From JAKALD01 sp963817785 (GTDB lineage Bacteria > Pseudomonadota > Gammaproteobacteria > Burkholderiales > SG8-39), in assembly GCA_963817785.1 (NCBI GenBank), contig CAWFPL010000004.1, positions 168,389 through 232,388 on the forward strand: a stretch of DNA of 64,000 bases, in the 5' to 3' direction. This document shows, piece after piece, positions 60,761 through 64,000 of this stretch. Each line of letters begins with the position of its first letter. Within the stretch, counting starts at the first letter, position 1. The notes under the pieces are model-generated. The model did not search any database and had not been told where the DNA came from. It saw only the letters and a list, made by a program, of their open reading frames with translations. The translations under genes were made by a program, and so were the position numbers.

Positions 60761-61822
60761 GCGGAATTGCGCCTGCGTGGGCCGATTGTCCGCGCTCACG
60801 CAGCCACAATCCGGACACGTGCGGCTTGTGTGCTGCGGCGGCACGGCGATCAGCCATCCACCGCTCCACGCCAGCTTGTATTCCAACTGGCGGCGGAACT
60901 CGAACCAGCCCTGATCGAGGATCGACTTGTTCAGGCCGGACTTGGCCCGAACGTTTCTGCCTGGCTCATCGACCGTGCCCGCCGCCGACCGGGACATGTT
61001 CCGTACCTGCAAGTCCTCGATTGCCACCATCGCGTGGTTTTGGCTGATCGTGGTCGTGGCCTTGTGCAGGTAGTCGCGGCGGGCGTTGCCGATGCGGGCG
61101 TGAATGCCCTGGAGGCGGGCTTTCGCCTTCTTCCAGTTGTTGCTGAACTTGACCTTGCGGCTCATGGCCCGCTGGTAGCGGCGCAATCGGGCCTCGTGTT
61201 TCTTGAAGCTGTCCAGCGGCGCGAGGAACGTGCCGTCGCTGAACGTGGCGAAGCGGGCTACGCCCACGTCGATGCCGACGGCGCTGCTGGCCTGCGGCAC
61301 CGGAGGCGCGGCCTCGCGCTCGGTCTGGATACTCACGAACCACTTGCCGCCGACCAAGCTGACCGTGACGTTGCGCACCTCACCCAGCACGTCCCGGCTG
61401 TTGCGATAGCGCAGCCATCCGAGCTTGGGCAGGAAGATGCGGCTGTTCCCCTGATCCAGCTTGATCTGCTTCGGATCGGGGTAACGGAAGCTCTCGCGCT
61501 GGCCGCGCTTCTTGAACTTCGGGAAGGCCGCGCGCTTGGCGAAGAAGTTGCCATAGGCCCGCTCCAGGTCCTTCAACGCCTGCTGCAACGGATGGATCGG
61601 CGCATCGGCCAGCCAGGGCGTCTCTGAACCAGAGCGCCACTGCGTAATCTCCTTGCACAGCCCAGCGTAGCCGAGCTTGTTCTCGCCGCGCTCGTAGCGT
61701 TCCTTCTGCATCGCCAGCGCCTTGTTGTACACGAACCGGCACGACCCCGCGAAGCGGCGCATGTCGCGCTGCTGCTCACCGGTCGGCATCAGTTCGTACT
61801 TGAAGGCTTGGAGATGCTGCAT
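60620..61822 (-). CDS. tnpB: TnpB, RNA-guided nuclease of IS605 type
   Basis: 400 residues from MQHLQAFKYELMPTGEQQ (the frame is open upstream through tnpA but not family-like). RuvC residues D185 (GIDVGVARF), E269 (VAIEDLQVRNM) and D365 (DNADVVGAIN) are all present, with a zinc finger at C336, C339, C355 and C358. TnpB uses an omega-RNA from the element's right end to cut the empty donor or target site and favour element retention. The gene looks complete and probably active. Confidence 0.9.
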   Translation of the reverse strand: MQHLQAFKYELMPTGEQQRDMRRFAGSCRFVYNKALAMQKERYERGENKLGYAGLCKEITQWRSGSETPWLADAPIHPLQQALKDLERAYGNFFAKRAAFPKFKKRGQRESFRYPDPKQIKLDQGNSRIFLPKLGWLRYRNSRDVLGEVRNVTVSLVGGKWFVSIQTEREAAPPVPQASSAVGIDVGVARFATFSDGTFLAPLDSFKKHEARLRRYQRAMSRKVKFSNNWKKAKARLQGIHARIGNARRDYLHKATTTISQNHAMVAIEDLQVRNMSRSAAGTVDEPGRNVRAKSGLNKSILDQGWFEFRRQLEYKLAWSGGWLIAVPPQHTSRTCPDCGCVSADNRPTQAQFRCVECGFEDNADVVGAINILARGHRVAACGEVAQLGSSVKQEPTEAI

Positions 61823-61844
61823 GGCCTCACGATACTCCTGGCCT

Positions 61845-62258
61845 ATGAGCGAGGACAACGACATTCGGCACGGAAGACACTGTGTTTTCAAGATGCACGT
61901 CCACTTGGTCTTCGTGGCAAAGTATCGCCGCCGGGTATTCGATGGCCCGGCCATCGATGCCCTGCGCGGCATCTTCGCCAGCGTCTGCGCGGACTTCGAG
62001 TCCACACTGCTCGAGATGGACGGCGAGGACGACCATGTGCACCTGCTGGTGGAGTACCCACCCAAGGTCTCTATCTCTTCGCTCGTGAACAGTCTCAAGG
62101 GCGTCTCCAGCCGTCTGCTGCGCAAGCAGCGTCCCGACATCCGCAAGCGGTACTGGAAAGGCGTGCTGTGGTCGCCGTCCTACTTCGCCGTTTCGTGCGG
62201 CGGCGCTCCCATCAGCATCGTGCGCCAGTACATCGAACAGCAGCACACGCCAGACTAA
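61845..62258 (+). CDS. tnpA: TnpA, Y1 HUH transposase of IS200/IS605 type
   Basis: 137 residues from ATG 61845. The HUH motif is H64-V-H66 (DDHVHLLVEY) and the nucleophile is Tyr129 (RQYIEQQ). It cuts and joins single-stranded element DNA via a phosphotyrosine. Complete and of normal length, so the element may still move. Divergent from tnpB with overlapping promoter space. Confidence 0.9.
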   Translation: MSEDNDIRHGRHCVFKMHVHLVFVAKYRRRVFDGPAIDALRGIFASVCADFESTLLEMDGEDDHVHLLVEYPPKVSISSLVNSLKGVSSRLLRKQRPDIRKRYWKGVLWSPSYFAVSCGGAPISIVRQYIEQQHTPD

Positions 62259-62316
62259 CCGGCTCAAAGCACGCCTACCGCCTCCGCGCTTTCCTTCCCC
62301 GCCCTGAAGGACGGGG

Positions 62317-62790
62317 CTTGACGCGCATCTCGGTCATGTTTAAGCACCAATTGTTTTAACTCTGCCGCACTCTGCAGGCGAGGATCTGAGGGGCATTTTC
62401 GCGTGCCACCCACACCGAGTTGCGCTCTTCCTCGAGTCTGGTATTATTGCAAGCAGCATCATCCACCGGGGCCTCCCTCGGTATCGACTACGTTCGCTTG
62501 CTGCGGTTGTGAGGTTCGAACCACGGCTAGGCGACGCGAGAAGGCGATTGCGTCGCTCGCCACTCGCAACAGGCTGATACGTCGGTGACCCCGGCGCTGC
62601 CGTTTGCGTCAAAGTAAATAGCGGCTTCTGCGGGAACGCGTGATCCGGCACGGAGTTCGCAAACTCCGACGCGGAGATCGTCAGCGTGCCCCGGTTCCCA
62701 TGCGGCGCCGCCTGCCGCAGGCACCCCCATCAACATCGAAGGCAGCCCCGGCCTTTATGGCCGGTCGAGTAACCACGCGCTCCTCACGCG
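62317..62790. other. no gene recognised
   Basis: A 470-base interval between the IS605 and IS630 elements. Short frames exist on both strands but none has an RBS or family resemblance. It may be cut-up remnants of earlier insertions. Confidence 0.4.
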
Positions 62791-62793
62791 CTA

Positions 62794-63997
62794 GTGTAGT
62801 GTCCAGCAAATAGATTTACATATAATCTGGAAATGACTATGATGGGGGATGTCCCGCAGCCATGCGCCTTTGGTCATACCGCAGCTTCAGCGTGAGCAGT
62901 TGGAGCGGTGGGTGGCGGCTCACGGAACGCCGCAGCAGGTGGCGCTTCGGTGCCGCATTGTGCTCGGTGCGGCAAGCGGCCGGACCGATGTCATGCTTGC
63001 CGATGCGCTGGGCGTGAGCCGGCCGACGGTCGCCCTGTGGCGTGGCCGCTTTTTGGAAGCTGGGCCAGAGGGCTTGTGGGAGATCGCACCCGGCCGCGGT
63101 CGCAAGCCCACCTATTCGTCTCGCAAGATCAAGGCGATCGTCCAGGCCACCACATCGAGCAAGCCGCAAGGGATGACCCAGTGGAGTTGCCGGAGGATGG
63201 CGGACCTTCAGGGCGTGAGCAAGTCCACCGTCAGTACGATTTGGCGCAGCCACAATCTGAAGCCGCACCGGGTCAAGACCTTCAAGCTCTCGCGCGATGC
63301 CCGGTTCCTGGAGAAGCTCACGGATGTCGTTGGGCTGTACCTGAACCCGCCCGATCAGGCGCTGGTGCTCTGTGTGGACGAGAAGACCCAGATCCAGGCG
63401 CTGGACCGCACCCAGCCCGGCTTGCCGATGAAGAAAGGCCGGCTGGGCACGATGACCCATGACTACAAGCGCAACGGCACGACCACCCTGTTTGCCGCTC
63501 TGGAAGTTCTGCAGGGCAAGGTCGTGGGCCAATGCTTCAGCCGGCATCGTCACCAGGAGTTCCTGAAATTCCTGCGGCGCATTGATGCGGAGTTTCCCGG
63601 GGACATTCCCCTGCACCTGGTGATGGACAACTACGGCACGCACAAGCATCCGAAGGTGCAGTCCTGGCTGAGGCGCATCCGCGATTCATCCCGCACTTCG
63701 TCCCGACGAGTTCCAGCTGGCTCAATCTGGTGGAGCGCTGGTTTGGCGAACTCACTTCCAAAGCGGTGCGTCGCGGCGCTTTCAGCAGCGTCGCCGACCT
63801 GCAGATCGCCATCGCCCAATTTCTCGAGGCCTGGAACGAAGATCCCAAGCCGTTTGTCTGGACCGCTACCGTCGAGTCCATTCAAGCCAAGCTCACCAAG
63901 TGCCGCCAGACGCTCGAACAGATCAAACCCGGCTGCACTGCACCGCGGACCCGACGCACAAAGAAGCAAATGCAAAGCTAATTCTTGGACATCACAC
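62794..63997 (+). mobile_element. complete IS630-family element at the window end
   Basis: TA duplications at 62792-62793 and 63998-63999 within CTAG at both ends. The terminal repeats GTGTAGTGTCCAGCAAAT (left) and GTGTGATGTCCAAGAATT (right, inverted) differ at a few places. 1,204 bp, normal for the family. Different subgroup from the IS630 element at 31723. Confidence 0.8.
62849..63981 (+). pseudogene. IS630 transposase with a one-base deletion
   Basis: The first frame gives the HTH part (VMLADALGVSRPTVALWRGR) and two catalytic Asp residues (LVLCVDEKTQIQ and HLVMDNYGTHKH). Near 63675, after VQSWLRR, one C appears missing; restoring it gives HPRFIPHFVPTSSSWLNLVE with the catalytic Glu, and the frame then runs to a stop at 63981 (SKAVRRGAFSSVADLQIAIA). 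As it stands the protein lacks the Glu and is inactive. There is no slippery sequence at the break, so this is mutation rather than programmed frameshifting. Confidence 0.75.
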
Positions 63998-64000
63998 TAG

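Larger units (their letters stand above)
60565..62316. mobile_element. IS200/IS605-family element with divergent tnpA and tnpB
   Basis: Imperfect palindromes close both ends: CCGGCC-TAAA-GGCCGG (60565-60586) beside the tnpB 3' end and CCCCGCCC-TGA-AGGACGGGG (62297-62316) beside the tnpA 3' end. IS605-type elements move as single strands, recognised through such hairpins and without target duplication. The tnpA and tnpB genes are divergent with 22 bases between their starts. Confidence 0.75.

Noticed and set aside
63675..63700. Programmed frameshift in the terminal IS630 transposase
   Set aside because: No slippery heptamer or A-run lies at the break, and a single missing C restores the family sequence, so a deletion is the simpler reading.

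Overview
The window reads as GC-rich DNA from a betaproteobacterium, most likely Burkholderiales. This is inferred from an orphan Bug/TctC-type receptor, several NMT1/Tau-type sulfonate-like receptors, the aromatic-catabolic gene set and the IS types. It is a mosaic of three accessory blocks, and almost nothing looks like housekeeping DNA.

Block A (1-24.8 kb) is a compact, all-plus-strand replication and repair module of a phage-like, plasmid-like or ICE-like element. It carries an SbcD-like phosphoesterase and an SbcC/Rad50-like ATPase separated by about 5 kb of very small genes, a beta-clamp homologue, SSB, a zinc/TOPRIM primase, a B12-dependent ribonucleotide reductase, a MoxR AAA+ / DUF3150-like / VWA-metallopeptidase trio, and a GHKL ATPase fused to an HExxH domain. 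Translation is tightly coupled (GTGA, ATGA and TTGA overlaps) and the RBS is typically AAGGAGAA. Nine intergenic regions carry a recurring hairpin / YATCGA / hairpin motif, three of them preceded by pairs of overlapping, mutually exclusive stem-loops. No head, tail or conjugation genes are visible, so the element type cannot be decided. The block ends at the 3' half of a tRNA-Arg(ACG) gene, a typical attachment site.

Block B (24.7-35 kb) is a junction zone. A truncated phage-type integrase meets a truncated second tyrosine recombinase head-to-head at a 48-bp inverted repeat. Then come an intact third recombinase (probably RIT-element remnants), decayed gene pieces, a secreted receptor-hydrolase fusion, a DoxX protein, and an IS21-family element (8-bp target duplication) split by an IS630-family element at a TA. 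A tRNA-Ser-like 3' fragment and a broken plasmid/phage gene follow.

Block C (35-57.7 kb) is a catabolic island of lower GC. It has a GMC oxidoreductase, a ThDP enzyme resembling sulfoacetaldehyde acetyltransferase, three periplasmic receptors of the NMT1/Tau type, an ABC ATPase and permease, two sulfatases, a two-subunit fumarase/tartrate-dehydratase type enzyme, a Rieske oxygenase, a Bug receptor, and the consecutive trio PcaH-like dioxygenase, PcaB-like cycloisomerase and amidohydrolase-type lactonase. GntR, LysR and MarR regulators are interspersed. The trio recalls the 4-sulfocatechol (type II protocatechuate) route, and the island as a whole looks dedicated to organosulfur and aromatic compounds.

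Block D (57.7-64 kb) is an insertion-sequence cluster: a 786-residue transposase element, an IS200/IS605 element with divergent tnpA and tnpB, and a complete but frameshifted IS630-family element ending at the window edge.
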